64,000 nt of DNA. Origin: Paenibacillus glycanilyticus. GTDB lineage: Bacteria > Bacillota > Bacilli > Paenibacillales > Paenibacillaceae. Each line of letters starts with the position of its first letter. Within the stretch, counting starts at the first letter, position 1. A model generated the notes under the pieces. It did no database searches, had not been told where the DNA came from, and saw nothing but the letters and a program-made list of their open reading frames with translations. The stretch is from NCBI RefSeq assembly GCF_030161375.1, contig NZ_BSSQ01000019.1, forward strand, positions 186,001 to 250,000, given 5' to 3'. The translations under genes were made by a program, and so were the position numbers. This document shows, piece by piece, positions 18,007 to 26,321 of the stretch.

Positions 18007-19002
18007 ATGTTGCATATTGTGAACGGGGACTCCGTAGCCCATACGCTGCAACAAGGAATCGTGCAAGGAGATATCCTTGTGTGGAGGGAGCTCTACCCTC
18101 ATGGTCCTAATAGCTTGGAATCCACCAGGGGCAATCGCTTTGCTAGAGCTCAATACCTGGAGCAGACGCTTGGTATCCCGCATGCTGAATTTGTTCGAAA
18201 TAGCAAAGCGCAAAAGAAATTGTTGGAAGATTTCCATAGCTATGAAGAGATCGTATTATGGTTCGAGCATGATTTGTTCGACCAAACGATGCTAGCTTAT
18301 TTACTTCATTGGTTCTCGGGACAATCCTTGTCAAACACAAAGCTTAGCTTGTTGGAAATTGGCGATTTCCCGGGCATTGAACCGTTTCGGGGGTTAGGCC
18401 AGCTAAATGTCGAGCAACTAGCCACATTGGCGGGAACATGGAGGCCGATCGGGGCTAAAGAATTGGCGTTAGGCGAATCGTTCTGGCAGGCTTACGCTTC
18501 ACCGGATCCAAGCTTGCTGCAACGCTTGCTGGAACAAGACACCTCCGCATTGCCTTATGCGAGAGAAGCTTTTCAACTGCATCTGTCAAGGTTTCCTTCT
18601 ACGTTTAACGGTCTTGGCATCGTGGAACAAACTACGCTAGAGATGGTACATACCGCAGCCCAAAGTCCGTTTGAATTATTTCAAGAGACAGGAAATAAGC
18701 TGCATGCGTTAGGGATGGCGGATCTGGAATACTGGTACATACTTCGGAAGTTATCGCATGGTCCTTTCCCTTTGCTGCAAGTACAGGGATTGGGGGCTTT
18801 TCCAACCTATATGGAATCCGCAGCATCACTACGCGACTGCAAAGTTGTATTGACAGAGCTTGGGGAAAAGGTAATGAATGGGGAAGAGGACTGGCTTACG
18901 TTAAACGGCATTAATGAGTGGTATGGCGGCGTGCATCTGTTAGGGAATTCCCCAAGATGGCGCTGGGACGCGAACATGAGGAGGATGAAGCATGAAGATT
19001 GA
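18007..19002 (+). CDS. DUF1835 domain protein
   Basis: 331 residues. The N-terminal 120 residues (LHIVNGDSVA, ILVWRE, WFEHDLFDQ) are the DUF1835 fold, and the C-terminal third has the companion DUF3658-like ending with WYGGVHL. Proteins of this type are common in Bacillus and Paenibacillus and have no known biochemical role. ATG 18007 follows AAGGAGG. The stop overlaps the start of the next SDR gene by 11 bases, so the two are translationally coupled. Confidence 0.8.
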   Translation: MLHIVNGDSVAHTLQQGIVQGDILVWRELYPHGPNSLESTRGNRFARAQYLEQTLGIPHAEFVRNSKAQKKLLEDFHSYEEIVLWFEHDLFDQTMLAYLLHWFSGQSLSNTKLSLLEIGDFPGIEPFRGLGQLNVEQLATLAGTWRPIGAKELALGESFWQAYASPDPSLLQRLLEQDTSALPYAREAFQLHLSRFPSTFNGLGIVEQTTLEMVHTAAQSPFELFQETGNKLHALGMADLEYWYILRKLSHGPFPLLQVQGLGAFPTYMESAASLRDCKVVLTELGEKVMNGEEDWLTLNGINEWYGGVHLLGNSPRWRWDANMRRMKHED

Positions 19003-19753
19003 TTTCACCGGAAAAGTTGCCGTAGTGACGGGAGCGACAGGGGAGCTTGGACGCGTTATCGCCCGAACGCTGGCGGAGAACGGCGCTGATCTTGCTTTGC
19101 ATTACCATAGCAACGAAGCGAAAGCCGTAGAATTGAAGAGCGAGATTGAAGCGCTGGGGAGACGAGTGGTTATTGTCAAAGCTGACGTGACGAAACAAGA
19201 CTCCATCGAGGCATTGAAGGAAACCGTAGTATCAAGCGTAGGACATGTCGATATTGTTGTCGCCAATGCGGTCGTGCAATACAAATGGACTTCCGTGTTG
19301 GAGCAGCCTGCCGAAGATTACGCAAGCCAGTTCGAATCCTGCGTCATGCAAAGCGTTTATCTTGCCAAAGCGTTTATTCCGGCCATGATCGAGAAGAAAG
19401 CCGGACGTTTCATCGGCATTAACACGGAGTGTTCCATGCAAAACTTCCCGACGCAATCGGCTTACGTGTCAGGCAAAAGAGGCATGGACGGCGTATATCG
19501 CGTACTGGCCAAAGAAGTTGGCGAGCACCAAATTACGGTCAACCAAGTTGCCCCGGGCTGGACGATCAGCGAACGCGAGCGCACGAACGGCATTGCTGAA
19601 AGCGAGAATTATATCCAGCAAGTTCCGCTCAAGAGACGCGGTACCGACCAGGAGATCGCTAATGCCGTTGCTTTCCTCGCTTCGGATTTGGCGAGCTTTA
19701 TTACGGGAGCGTATATCCCGGTCAGCGGCGGCAACGTCATGCCAACGATATAA
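18992..19753 (+). CDS. SDR family oxidoreductase
   Basis: 253 residues. The nucleotide site TGATGELGRV is at residues 11-20 and the catalytic YVSGK near residue 154. A serine or equivalent is expected just upstream, but here the strand reads GINTECSMQ, so the usual catalytic Ser is displaced or replaced by T/C. The C-terminus SFITGAYIPVSGGNVMP is typical of FabG-like enzymes. It is coupled to the DUF1835 gene by an 11-base overlap. The substrate is unknown. Confidence 0.82.
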   Translation: MKIDFTGKVAVVTGATGELGRVIARTLAENGADLALHYHSNEAKAVELKSEIEALGRRVVIVKADVTKQDSIEALKETVVSSVGHVDIVVANAVVQYKWTSVLEQPAEDYASQFESCVMQSVYLAKAFIPAMIEKKAGRFIGINTECSMQNFPTQSAYVSGKRGMDGVYRVLAKEVGEHQITVNQVAPGWTISERERTNGIAESENYIQQVPLKRRGTDQEIANAVAFLASDLASFITGAYIPVSGGNVMPTI

Positions 19754-19833
19754 GCAAGGCGCCTCATTTGAATAATAAATGACTATATTGATTTTTTCCC
19801 AGCCAGAAAGCTGCCGGTAAAGAATGACCATGC

Positions 19834-19839
19834 TATAAT
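19834..19839 (+). promoter_or_regulatory. Extended -10 promoter of the ABC-F leader
   Basis: TGCTATAAT is an extended -10. The -35 region 17 bases upstream is poor (CTGCCG), as can happen with extended -10 promoters. Transcription from about 19846 would give a 300-base leader. Confidence 0.55.
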
Positions 19840-19854
19840 AAGTTAACTTACACC

Positions 19855-20092
19855 AAAGGAGGTATCCAATCAGATATCATGTGGACCTAATTTCCTGTCG
19901 ATCATGATTTTCGAATATGACGATAAGTGATGAGAGCTCAGCCTATGCGCGGAGCGGATTAGGTTACGTGTGTCTATTGGAGACGACTCCTGCCACCTTG
20001 TTTGATGCTATTTTTGGCGTCTAATTGGGGTGTATTCACGCTATGCCTATATCCGTATATCCTTAGCCGCAGGAGCTCCCTGCGGTTTTTTT
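19855..20092 (+). promoter_or_regulatory. Attenuator leader of the ABC-F antibiotic-resistance gene
   Basis: A near-perfect ribosome site AAAGGAGGT (19855-19863) is followed by a mini-frame ATG TGG ACC TAA at 19879-19890, though spacing is long. A hairpin GGAG-ACGA-CTCC lies at 19979-19990. An intrinsic terminator (stem 20067-20073 with 20079-20085, then seven T) ends the leader 60 bases before the gene. CTCCTGC at 19987-19993 is complementary to 20069-20075 in the terminator, so an antiterminator can form. Ribosome stalling in the leader would release the gene, as described for vmlR- and lmo0919-type leaders. Confidence 0.72.
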
Positions 20093-20152
20093 ACGTCTTC
20101 GGCAATCATTCACCCTGTCAGTTGTTCAACTAAACAAGAAGTGGTGATTGGA

Positions 20153-21913
20153 ATGACCCTACTAACATTACGCGGAATTAAAAAAAGCTTCGGCGACACG
20201 GATGTGCTCGCCAACATCGATGCCGATCTGGCCAGCGGAGAACGAGTCGGCTTGGTTGGGATGAACGGCGCAGGCAAAACAACGCTGGCGAATCTGATCT
20301 TCGGTTCGATTCAGCCGGACGAAGGCAAGCTTACCTTCCACCGGGATCAGCTGCGCATCGGATATTTGCTGCAATCGACCTCTTATACCGTTAGTACCTT
20401 CAGCCATATGATGGACCCTTTAACGGAAACGGATGAAACTGCGCAATTTCTGCAAACGGCAAGTTATCTCGGCCTTCACAAGGTGAAAGAGTGGGACGGA
20501 GAACGTTTGGCGGGACTCAGCGGCGGAGAGAAGACGAAGCTGGCAATCGCCCATATCTGGTCCTCGAAGCCGGATATTCTGCTGCTTGATGAACCAACGA
20601 ATCATTTGGATTTCGACGGTGTCGATTTCCTCGTTCAAGAGCTGCAACGATATAAGGGCACAACGATCGTCATCTCGCATGACCGTTATTTTCTCGACCG
20701 GACGGTGGACCGTATTATCGAACTGCAGGATGGCGTATCGACGTCTTATCCCGGCAACTACACGTTCTATCGGGAAGAGAAGTTGCGCCGTTACCAGAGT
20801 CAACTGCATCAATATGAAGAACAGCAGAAATACGAGCAGAAGATAGAAGCGGAGATTAACCGGCTCAAGAATTGGTCGGCGAAAGCGCATCGTGAAGCCG
20901 GCAAAGTTGGCAAAATGGCAGAAATGCGCGCAGGAGTGAAGGAATTCTACCGCAGCAAAGCAAAAAGCATGGATAAACAAATCAAATCCCGCATCCATCG
21001 TCTGGAAAAGATTGAATTCGAAGGCGTGAAGAAGCCTAACGAGGAAGCAAAAGTGGCATTTGCTTGGGATCAGCCGGACAAACGCGGCCGACGGATTGTT
21101 GAAGCGCAGCGGATCGGTAAGTCCTATGGAGAACGTTCCTTGTTTGCGGATAGCTCATTCTATTTGCAGCGCGGGGAGAAAATCGGCTTGTTAGGTCCAA
21201 ACGGCTGCGGTAAAACGACCCTTATACAAATGCTTCTGGGTCAAACGCCGGTCGACTCCGGTCAGCTATGGATCAGCCCAACCGCGAAAGTCGCGTACTT
21301 GACGCAGGACGTAACGGATCTCGACCAGCGGCGGACTGTTCTCGAACTGCTGCAAGAGAATCATGAGATCCGCAGAGATGTAGGGAAAGCGCGGACGCTG
21401 CTGGCCAATATGGGGTTTGATACCTCAATGCTGCAGAAGCCTATTGCCCAGCTAAGTCTTGGCGAGCGAACGCGGATTAAGCTCTCGCAGCTCATGTTGA
21501 GAGAGCAGGATTTGCTCATTCTGGATGAGCCGACCAACCACCTTGATTTGGCAAGCCGCGAGCAGCTTGAAGAAACATTATCGGAATATCGCGGAACGCT
21601 GATTGTGGTCTCGCATGACAGATATTTGATAGATCAAATCTGCACGAAGCTGCTTGTATTTCAAGAAAGTAAAATTAACCGGTTTGAATCCGGCTACGAA
21701 GCGTTCCGCGAACGGCCGCTAAGCAAGCAAACTTCTACAGGGATAAACAAGCAGCAGTTGGAAGAAGAGAAGCTCGTAATAGCGAACCAAATGGCGTTGG
21801 TGCTTGGGGAATTAAGCTTATTAAAACCAACGGACATCCGGTATGCAGAGCTGGACGAAACGTATAAACAGCTGCTCGCCCGGAAGAAACGAATCAACTC
21901 AAGCAGCACTTGA
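20153..21913 (+). CDS. ABC-F ribosomal protection ATPase (antibiotic resistance, VmlR/Vga/Lsa-like)
   Basis: 586 residues from ATG 20153; a longer frame back to 20030 is rejected because it would translate the attenuator terminator. Two ABC domains each have Walker A (GMNGAGKTT, GPNGCGKTT), signature (LSGGEK, LSLGER) and Walker B with DEPTNHLD. No membrane domain is present. The linker between them is long and basic (NWSAKAHREAG, then SKAKSMDKQIKSR), as in antibiotic-resistance ABC-F proteins that enter the ribosomal E site and displace drugs from the peptidyl transferase centre. Drugs of the lincosamide, streptogramin A and pleuromutilin type are likely. Subfamily is not fixed. Confidence 0.85.
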   Translation: MTLLTLRGIKKSFGDTDVLANIDADLASGERVGLVGMNGAGKTTLANLIFGSIQPDEGKLTFHRDQLRIGYLLQSTSYTVSTFSHMMDPLTETDETAQFLQTASYLGLHKVKEWDGERLAGLSGGEKTKLAIAHIWSSKPDILLLDEPTNHLDFDGVDFLVQELQRYKGTTIVISHDRYFLDRTVDRIIELQDGVSTSYPGNYTFYREEKLRRYQSQLHQYEEQQKYEQKIEAEINRLKNWSAKAHREAGKVGKMAEMRAGVKEFYRSKAKSMDKQIKSRIHRLEKIEFEGVKKPNEEAKVAFAWDQPDKRGRRIVEAQRIGKSYGERSLFADSSFYLQRGEKIGLLGPNGCGKTTLIQMLLGQTPVDSGQLWISPTAKVAYLTQDVTDLDQRRTVLELLQENHEIRRDVGKARTLLANMGFDTSMLQKPIAQLSLGERTRIKLSQLMLREQDLLILDEPTNHLDLASREQLEETLSEYRGTLIVVSHDRYLIDQICTKLLVFQESKINRFESGYEAFRERPLSKQTSTGINKQQLEEEKLVIANQMALVLGELSLLKPTDIRYAELDETYKQLLARKKRINSSST

Positions 21914-21974
21914 TAGTCAAATAGGCAGGAACAAGCTACACTGATTGTATTCCAAATGACGAAGAGGTGCTAAC

Positions 21975-22739
21975 ATGTTTGATATGTCCAAGGTAGGTCG
22001 CAATATTGCCGGTTTAAGGAAACGTTCCGGAATGTCTCAAATGATGCTGGCTGACCGTCTTAGCATCAGCTACCAGGCCGTGAGCAATTGGGAAAGAGGC
22101 GAAACGATGCCGGATATTTCTAAACTTCCTCAACTTGCGGCTATTTTTGAAGTTAGCATCGATGAAATCCTTGACGAAAGCAAGGAGACGCAGCTATTGA
22201 AAAAGGTGCTGGAGCCTGCAACGGAAAATGGCTTGCAACAAGAAGAAGTATCGCTGAAGGAGATCTCCGACATCGCGCCTCTTCTGCATACAGAACAAGT
22301 TCAAGAGTTGGTATCACGCGCACAAGCCAATGTGAACATAGGCAATCTCATGTTTATAGCTCCATTTGTCAGCCAGACATTCCTCGATGAGCTTGTTCAA
22401 CAAGTAGAACTTGAAGAGTATAGAGCGGCAGAGTTGTTAGCGCTTGCTCCTTTTATAAGTACAAACATTCTTGACCAATGCGTAACAAAGCTATTTCAAT
22501 CAGGTGGCAATGGGGCAGCGGAACTAGCGGCGCTCGCTCCGTTCCTGAGTAAAGACGTCATGGATTTGTGCGCGCGTAATCTATTCGCGACTGAACATGG
22601 CGGTGTTGCCGAACTTATGGCGATCGTCCCGTTTATGAGCAGTTCAGCCGTTGAAGCCTGTGCGAAAGCCATTGTGGAACGGGAGGGCGCCGGAGCTCTT
22701 CATTTCATTGCCCCGTTTATGAGTTCAAATACAATTTGA
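21975..22739 (+). CDS. XRE-family HTH regulator with 30-residue repeat domain
   Basis: 254 residues. Residues 8-62 are a Cro/C1-type helix-turn-helix (MSQMMLADRLSISYQAVSNWERG). After a linker, a repeat of about 30 residues occurs with (A/V)ELxALAPF followed by S and a two-helix segment. The APF triplets fall at residues 129, 158, 188, 218 (VPF) and 246, and a weak one at 101. The repeats should form a superhelical protein- or ligand-binding solenoid. The last repeat stops abruptly after SSNTI, so the gene may be shortened. ATG 21975 follows GAAGAGGTG. Targets unknown. Confidence 0.78.
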   Translation: MFDMSKVGRNIAGLRKRSGMSQMMLADRLSISYQAVSNWERGETMPDISKLPQLAAIFEVSIDEILDESKETQLLKKVLEPATENGLQQEEVSLKEISDIAPLLHTEQVQELVSRAQANVNIGNLMFIAPFVSQTFLDELVQQVELEEYRAAELLALAPFISTNILDQCVTKLFQSGGNGAAELAALAPFLSKDVMDLCARNLFATEHGGVAELMAIVPFMSSSAVEACAKAIVEREGAGALHFIAPFMSSNTI

Positions 22740-22768
22740 GAAACACAATAGATACAAATCGATATCAG

Positions 22769-22797
22769 AAAAAGTCGCAAATCCTGCGGCTTTTTTT
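22769..22797 (+). terminator. Intrinsic terminator after the HTH repeat gene
   Basis: AGTCGCA pairs with TGCGGCT (one G-U), loop AATCC, then eight T from 22791 counted with the stem end. Confidence 0.8.
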
Positions 22798-22799
22798 GT

Positions 22800-22828
22800 T
22801 TGACTTCTTAGCTACTGCGTGTTACTTT
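22800..22828 (+). promoter_or_regulatory. Possible promoter of the PadR operon
   Basis: TTGACT, 17 bases, TACTTT. It lies directly after the terminator and 58 bases before the PadR start. The -10 matches consensus only moderately. Confidence 0.4.
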
Positions 22829-22885
22829 ATAGTGGTAATAAGTAATACAACATACCAGTGATACTGAATAGCGAAGGTGATTGAG

Positions 22886-23212
22886 TTGGAAAATTTAACG
22901 GAAATGCTCAAAGGCGTGCTTGAGGGCTGTGTTCTAGATATTATTAGCCGCAACGAAACATATGGTTATGAAATTACGAGGCGGCTGAATGCCCTAGGAT
23001 TTACGGATGTAGTGGAAGGAACGGTGTACACCATTCTGATCCGGCTGGAGAAAAACAAGCTAGTGGAGATTACCAAGAAACCTTCCGACATGGGGCCGCC
23101 GCGCAAGTTCTTTGCCATTAATGACGCGGGACGCGAGGAATTGCGGAAGTTCTGGGAGAAGTGGGATTTCGTATCATCCAAAATGAATGAGTTAAAGGAG
23201 AAGACACTATGA
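22886..23212 (+). CDS. PadR family transcriptional regulator
   Basis: 108 residues from TTG 22886, six bases after AAGGTGA, giving the family-typical start MENLTEMLKGVLEGCVLDII. An upstream in-frame GTG at 22877 overlaps the ribosome site. The winged helix runs through YGYEITRRLNALGF and EGTVYTILIRLEK. PadR proteins are dimeric repressors, often of efflux or stress genes. The stop overlaps the next gene by four bases (ATGA). PadR followed by DUF1048 genes is a recurring arrangement in Bacillota. Confidence 0.88.
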   Translation: MENLTEMLKGVLEGCVLDIISRNETYGYEITRRLNALGFTDVVEGTVYTILIRLEKNKLVEITKKPSDMGPPRKFFAINDAGREELRKFWEKWDFVSSKMNELKEKTL

Positions 23213-23556
23213 ACTTTTGGGAAAAAATTACCGGCAGCGACATGACGAAAGAAATGAAGTCGTTTGAAGCGCGAGTTAAAAACCTTCCAGCTGACTATCA
23301 AGCGGCTTGGGTCGAAATTAACGGCTATTTGTGGCCGCATTCCGATTTCACCGGTCGCAACCTTATTCCTATACTGGATGGCGTGCTTGGCCTTCTTGAA
23401 GAAACTTCAGCGGATGGCCAAAGCGTTCAAGAGGTGCTGGGCGACGATATTAGAGGCTTCTGTTCCGCGCTAGCCGGCGAAGAAGGGGCAAAGTCCTTCC
23501 GCGACAAGTGGCGGCAGCAACTTAACCATAATATTGCCAAAAAATTAGGCAAATAG
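23209..23556 (+). CDS. DUF1048 family protein (first copy)
   Basis: 115 residues, soluble and helical. Conserved features are MTKEMKSFEARVKNLPADYQ near the start and a D-I-RGFC-AL segment at the end, as in DUF1048. The structure of this family is a small helical bundle; its role is unknown. It overlaps the PadR gene by four bases and is followed 12 bases later by a second DUF1048 gene, so PadR and both copies form one operon. Confidence 0.8.
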   Translation: MNFWEKITGSDMTKEMKSFEARVKNLPADYQAAWVEINGYLWPHSDFTGRNLIPILDGVLGLLEETSADGQSVQEVLGDDIRGFCSALAGEEGAKSFRDKWRQQLNHNIAKKLGK

Positions 23557-23568
23557 GGGGCAAATACA

Positions 23569-23889
23569 ATGGGAATCAAAGATTTGATTGAAGGAAAAAG
23601 AGAATGGCGTGCTCATGTCGCGCGCGTCAAAACGCTTCCGAATGATTATCAGATCGTATATCGGGAGCTGCAGAAATATCTCTTTAAGGTTGGACCCGTT
23701 GAGTTAACGGAAGGAACAGGGCTGCTCTCGGGTATTGTTGAACTATTTGAAGAAGGCGCGGCATCGGGGAAAGGCGTACTCGAAGTGACGGGCAGGGATG
23801 TAGCGGCTTTTTGCGACGAGCTCATCAAGGATTCTAGAACGTACGCTGACATCTATCAAGAAGCGATTGACAGCAAGAGTAAAAAATAG
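23569..23889 (+). CDS. DUF1048 family protein (second copy)
   Basis: 106 residues with the same plan as the preceding gene: HVARVKTLPNDYQIVYRELQKYLF at the start and VTGRDVAAFCDELI at the end. The two proteins are clearly related but divergent, so this is an old duplication and they may form a heterodimer. The first copy has a longer N-terminal helix. ATG 23569 follows AGGGGG. A strong terminator ends the operon. Confidence 0.8.
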   Translation: MGIKDLIEGKREWRAHVARVKTLPNDYQIVYRELQKYLFKVGPVELTEGTGLLSGIVELFEEGAASGKGVLEVTGRDVAAFCDELIKDSRTYADIYQEAIDSKSKK

Positions 23890-23909
23890 GGGCAGTCAAA
23901 AAGTTCGTC

Positions 23910-23943
23910 ATGCAGCTGATAAATCGATCAGCTGCATTTTTTT
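23910..23943 (+). terminator. Intrinsic terminator of the PadR/DUF1048 operon
   Basis: A perfect 11-bp stem (23910-23920 with 23927-23937) with six-base loop is followed by a T-run. Confidence 0.92.
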
Positions 23944-23953
23944 ATTATCTCTA

Positions 23954-23977
23954 TGTCACAAAACAGTGCCTTACGTT
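23954..23977 (+). promoter_or_regulatory. Candidate ECF41 promoter before the FAD oxidoreductase
   Basis: TGTCACA at 23954-23960 followed 13 bases later by CGTT. ECF41 sigma factors are reported to use a TGTCACA-type -35, and the oxidoreductase downstream is followed by an ECF41 gene. The spacing and -10 are only an approximate match. Confidence 0.4.
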
Positions 23978-24013
23978 GTTTTATGTGCAAAACGACAAGG
24001 GAGCTGAAGTAAA

Positions 24014-25210
24014 ATGAACGAATTAACATGCATCATTATCGGCGGCGGACATGTGGGGCTTCATTCGCTCAAAGCAATCAAAGATGAAAGCCGGGGGATG
24101 GCAGAAGGGCGCAAGATTCGATTTGTTCTGATCGACAAACAGCCTGGACATTTACGTAAAATGCTGCTGTTCCGGCCTGCTGTAGGCGAAGAAGAGATCA
24201 TGATTCCATGGGAGCATTATTCGTTCTTGGAAGATGTACAATTTATACAAGGCGAAGTTGCTTCCGTGGACAGCGAACGCAAGCAAGTTCGCTATACGGA
24301 TATGAACGGTCATTCATCGAGTATCCGGTACGATCTTATGGTCGTATCGGTAGGCAGTATCGTCCGGCAGCCGGAATCCCGCCATGGCGGCATCGCTTTA
24401 ACCGACCAGAATGCGGCGGTAGCCATACGGGAGAGTTGGCGCGCAAACCTCCGGCAAGCTGCCGTAGAATTTAACCCCGAAGAACAAAAGCGTCTTATGT
24501 CTGTCGCCATTGCAGGCGGAGGCATTAGCGGGATAGAGACATCCGCAGAACTCGTGCTTGAGATGCGTAAGGAAGCATCGTCATTAAACCTTAATCCTTC
24601 CGATATCAAAGTTCATTTATTAAGCGGACAAAACCGATTATTCTTGGACGGTCCCGAGAAAGTAGGCTATAAATTAGGTCAACTTCTAACGGAATACGGC
24701 GTGAATGTCCATTACAACCGTAAAGTGATACAGGTCGAATCTCATGCGGTGAAGTTAAACAATGGCGACTCTCTGCCGGTAGGTTTATGCATTTGGACAA
24801 TTGGTCTGATTCCAAATCCAGCTCTTCGAAGCATGGGGTTGCCGCTTACTCCCGAAGGGCAGATAGAAGTGGATGAATCGTATCGAGTCAAAGGGGCAAC
24901 GGGCGTATACAGCATCGGCGACTGTGCGAGAATCATCGATCCGGAGAATGGAAAGGCAGATCAGATGAGAGCCGGAGAAGGCGTACTTCAAGCGGATCGT
25001 CTGGGTAAAATCGTCGTAGCCGATTTGGAGGGACGCCCAGCGCCCATTCATAAATCCGCAAGCTCTATTTTGGACTTCTATTGCATTGGATTAGGAGAGA
25101 ACAGAGGATTTGTATGGGCTCGCAAATGGGGACTGAATATGTTCATAACAGGGAAGTTAGGATGGAAAATCAGGAGTCTGGCGTGGGATAAAGGCAGTAT
25201 GCTACGATAA
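24014..25210 (+). CDS. FAD-dependent pyridine nucleotide oxidoreductase (NDH-2-like)
   Basis: 398 residues. The FAD-binding start IIIGGGHVGLHSL, a second dinucleotide fold at AIAGGGISGIETSAEL for NAD(P)H, and GVYSIGDCARI for the FAD ribityl group appear in order. No CxxC redox pair is visible, which excludes thioredoxin-reductase types and fits NADH dehydrogenase type 2 or an AIF-like enzyme. It may pass electrons from NADH to quinone at the membrane. The gene precedes an ECF41 sigma gene by 41 bases. This linkage is characteristic of that sigma group, whose partners include oxidoreductases. Confidence 0.82.
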   Translation: MNELTCIIIGGGHVGLHSLKAIKDESRGMAEGRKIRFVLIDKQPGHLRKMLLFRPAVGEEEIMIPWEHYSFLEDVQFIQGEVASVDSERKQVRYTDMNGHSSSIRYDLMVVSVGSIVRQPESRHGGIALTDQNAAVAIRESWRANLRQAAVEFNPEEQKRLMSVAIAGGGISGIETSAELVLEMRKEASSLNLNPSDIKVHLLSGQNRLFLDGPEKVGYKLGQLLTEYGVNVHYNRKVIQVESHAVKLNNGDSLPVGLCIWTIGLIPNPALRSMGLPLTPEGQIEVDESYRVKGATGVYSIGDCARIIDPENGKADQMRAGEGVLQADRLGKIVVADLEGRPAPIHKSASSILDFYCIGLGENRGFVWARKWGLNMFITGKLGWKIRSLAWDKGSMLR

Positions 25211-25251
25211 CGGCAATAAATACCAACATCGAATAAAGGTGAGGGCGGTAG

Positions 25252-26115
25252 ATGGAGGAACTATACGGACAATATAAAGCGCTATTGTTCACATTGGCAT
25301 ACCAGTTAACGGGCTCCGCGGCCGATGCGGAAGATGCGGTACAAGACGTGTTTGTGACGGCGCTCCGCGTACATCCCGAACGTCTGGAGGAACCTAAAGC
25401 GTATTTATGCAAAATGGTAACTAACCGCTGTCTCAATATGCAGAAATCGGCCCGGAAGAAAAGGGAAATATACGTCGGTCCATGGCTGCCCGAACCGGTT
25501 AGAACGCCGGAATCGGATCCGCTCGAATCGATGATCGTACGCCGGGATTTGCTTTCTTATGCCATGCTTGTGCTGCTCGAGCGGCTAACGCCAACGGAAC
25601 GGACCGTGTTTGTCCTGCGCGAAGCGTTGGGTTTCGATTATTTGGAAATCGCAGAGCTGCTTGGCAAACAAGAGGCAAATTGCCGCAAGCTGCTTAGCAG
25701 AGCAAAGAGTAAAATGGGCATATCCGAGGATGAGAGCATCACGGCTGAAGCAATCGAATCGGAATGGGTAAGCCGGTTTCTTAACTCTCTAGAGCAAGGA
25801 AACGTTGATCATATCATGTCTTTATTGGCTGAAGACGTCAAGTTCGTTGCCGACGGAGGCGGTATTGTCCAAGCGTTCAGGCATCCGGTGGCAACCCGGG
25901 AGCTTGTTGCTCGCGTTCTGCTGGGGGGAATTCGGAGTATACGGGATCATTCTCCAGAAACTCTTTATTTCGAGGTAGCTTCCCTTAATGGAGAGACCTG
26001 TATCCTAATCCGTTCTGACCAAGAGATCGTAGCCGCTTTATTCTTAGAACTCCGACATGGCAAACTTGCCAACATGTATGCCGTTAGAAACCCTAATAAG
26101 CTTGCGAGAGTCTAG
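25252..26115 (+). CDS. ECF41-type sigma factor with C-terminal SnoaL-like domain (SigJ-like)
   Basis: 287 residues, longer than normal ECF sigma factors. Regions 2 and 4 occupy about residues 1-165 (LTGSAADAEDAVQDVF; then TPTERTVFVLREALGFDY and a helix-turn-helix LEIAELLGKQEANCRKLLSRAK). The last 115 residues (FLNSLEQGNVDHIMSLLAED, then DGGG) form a SnoaL/NTF2-like domain. In ECF41 proteins this fused domain replaces a separate anti-sigma factor and modulates activity. ATG 25252 follows GGTGAGGGCGG. It probably drives the adjacent oxidoreductase gene. Confidence 0.88.
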   Translation: MEELYGQYKALLFTLAYQLTGSAADAEDAVQDVFVTALRVHPERLEEPKAYLCKMVTNRCLNMQKSARKKREIYVGPWLPEPVRTPESDPLESMIVRRDLLSYAMLVLLERLTPTERTVFVLREALGFDYLEIAELLGKQEANCRKLLSRAKSKMGISEDESITAEAIESEWVSRFLNSLEQGNVDHIMSLLAEDVKFVADGGGIVQAFRHPVATRELVARVLLGGIRSIRDHSPETLYFEVASLNGETCILIRSDQEIVAALFLELRHGKLANMYAVRNPNKLARV

Positions 26116-26167
26116 GTATTTGTTTTGGCGAATAAAGGATTGACGAAATTTAACGGCCTTAAATAGG

Positions 26168-26196
26168 TTGACAGGATCTCACCTGACATGTAATAT
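26168..26196 (+). promoter_or_regulatory. Strong SigA promoter of the riboswitch-EamA transcript
   Basis: TTGACA, 17 bases, TAATAT. The expected start near 26203 lies about 50 bases before the aptamer, as usual for riboswitch leaders. Confidence 0.8.
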
Positions 26197-26222
26197 ATGT
26201 AACGTTGTCACCAAGCATTTTT

Positions 26223-26238
26223 GATGCGGAAACGCATC
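26223..26238 (+). other. GNRA-capped hairpin in the riboswitch leader
   Basis: GATGCG pairs with CGCATC around a GAAA tetraloop, giving a stable 6-bp stem just upstream of the aptamer. It may help independent folding of the leader. Confidence 0.6.
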
Positions 26239-26251
26239 TCTTCATATTCCT

Positions 26252-26321
26252 TTCGTATAACCTCGCGGACAGTACACAGGGCGAGGGTTTCTACAGGAAG
26301 CCTTAACTTCCTAACTACGAA
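26252..26321 (+). ncRNA. Variant purine-class riboswitch aptamer
   Basis: P1 is TTCGTA/TACGAA (26252-26257, 26316-26321). J1/2 is TAA. P2 is CCTCGC/GCGAGG (26261-26266, 26281-26286). J2/3 is the canonical GTTTCTAC (26287-26294). P3 is AGGAAG/CTTCCT with loop CCTTAA. The base before the P1 3' strand (26315, position 74 in guanine-aptamer numbering) is C, the guanine-type residue, not U as in adenine aptamers. Departures: L2 has 14 bases instead of about 7, L3 has six, and J3/1 reads AAC instead of AC. The loop-loop contact can keep only the GG/CC pairs. Ligand could be guanine, a relative, or something new. Confidence 0.75.

Noticed and set aside
20030..20152. Extension of the ABC-F protein upstream of 20153
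   Set aside because: It would translate through the leader terminator (20067-20092) and gives an odd, poorly conserved start.
26252..26321. Adenine riboswitch
   Set aside because: Position 74 is C, not U, so adenine pairing would not fit.
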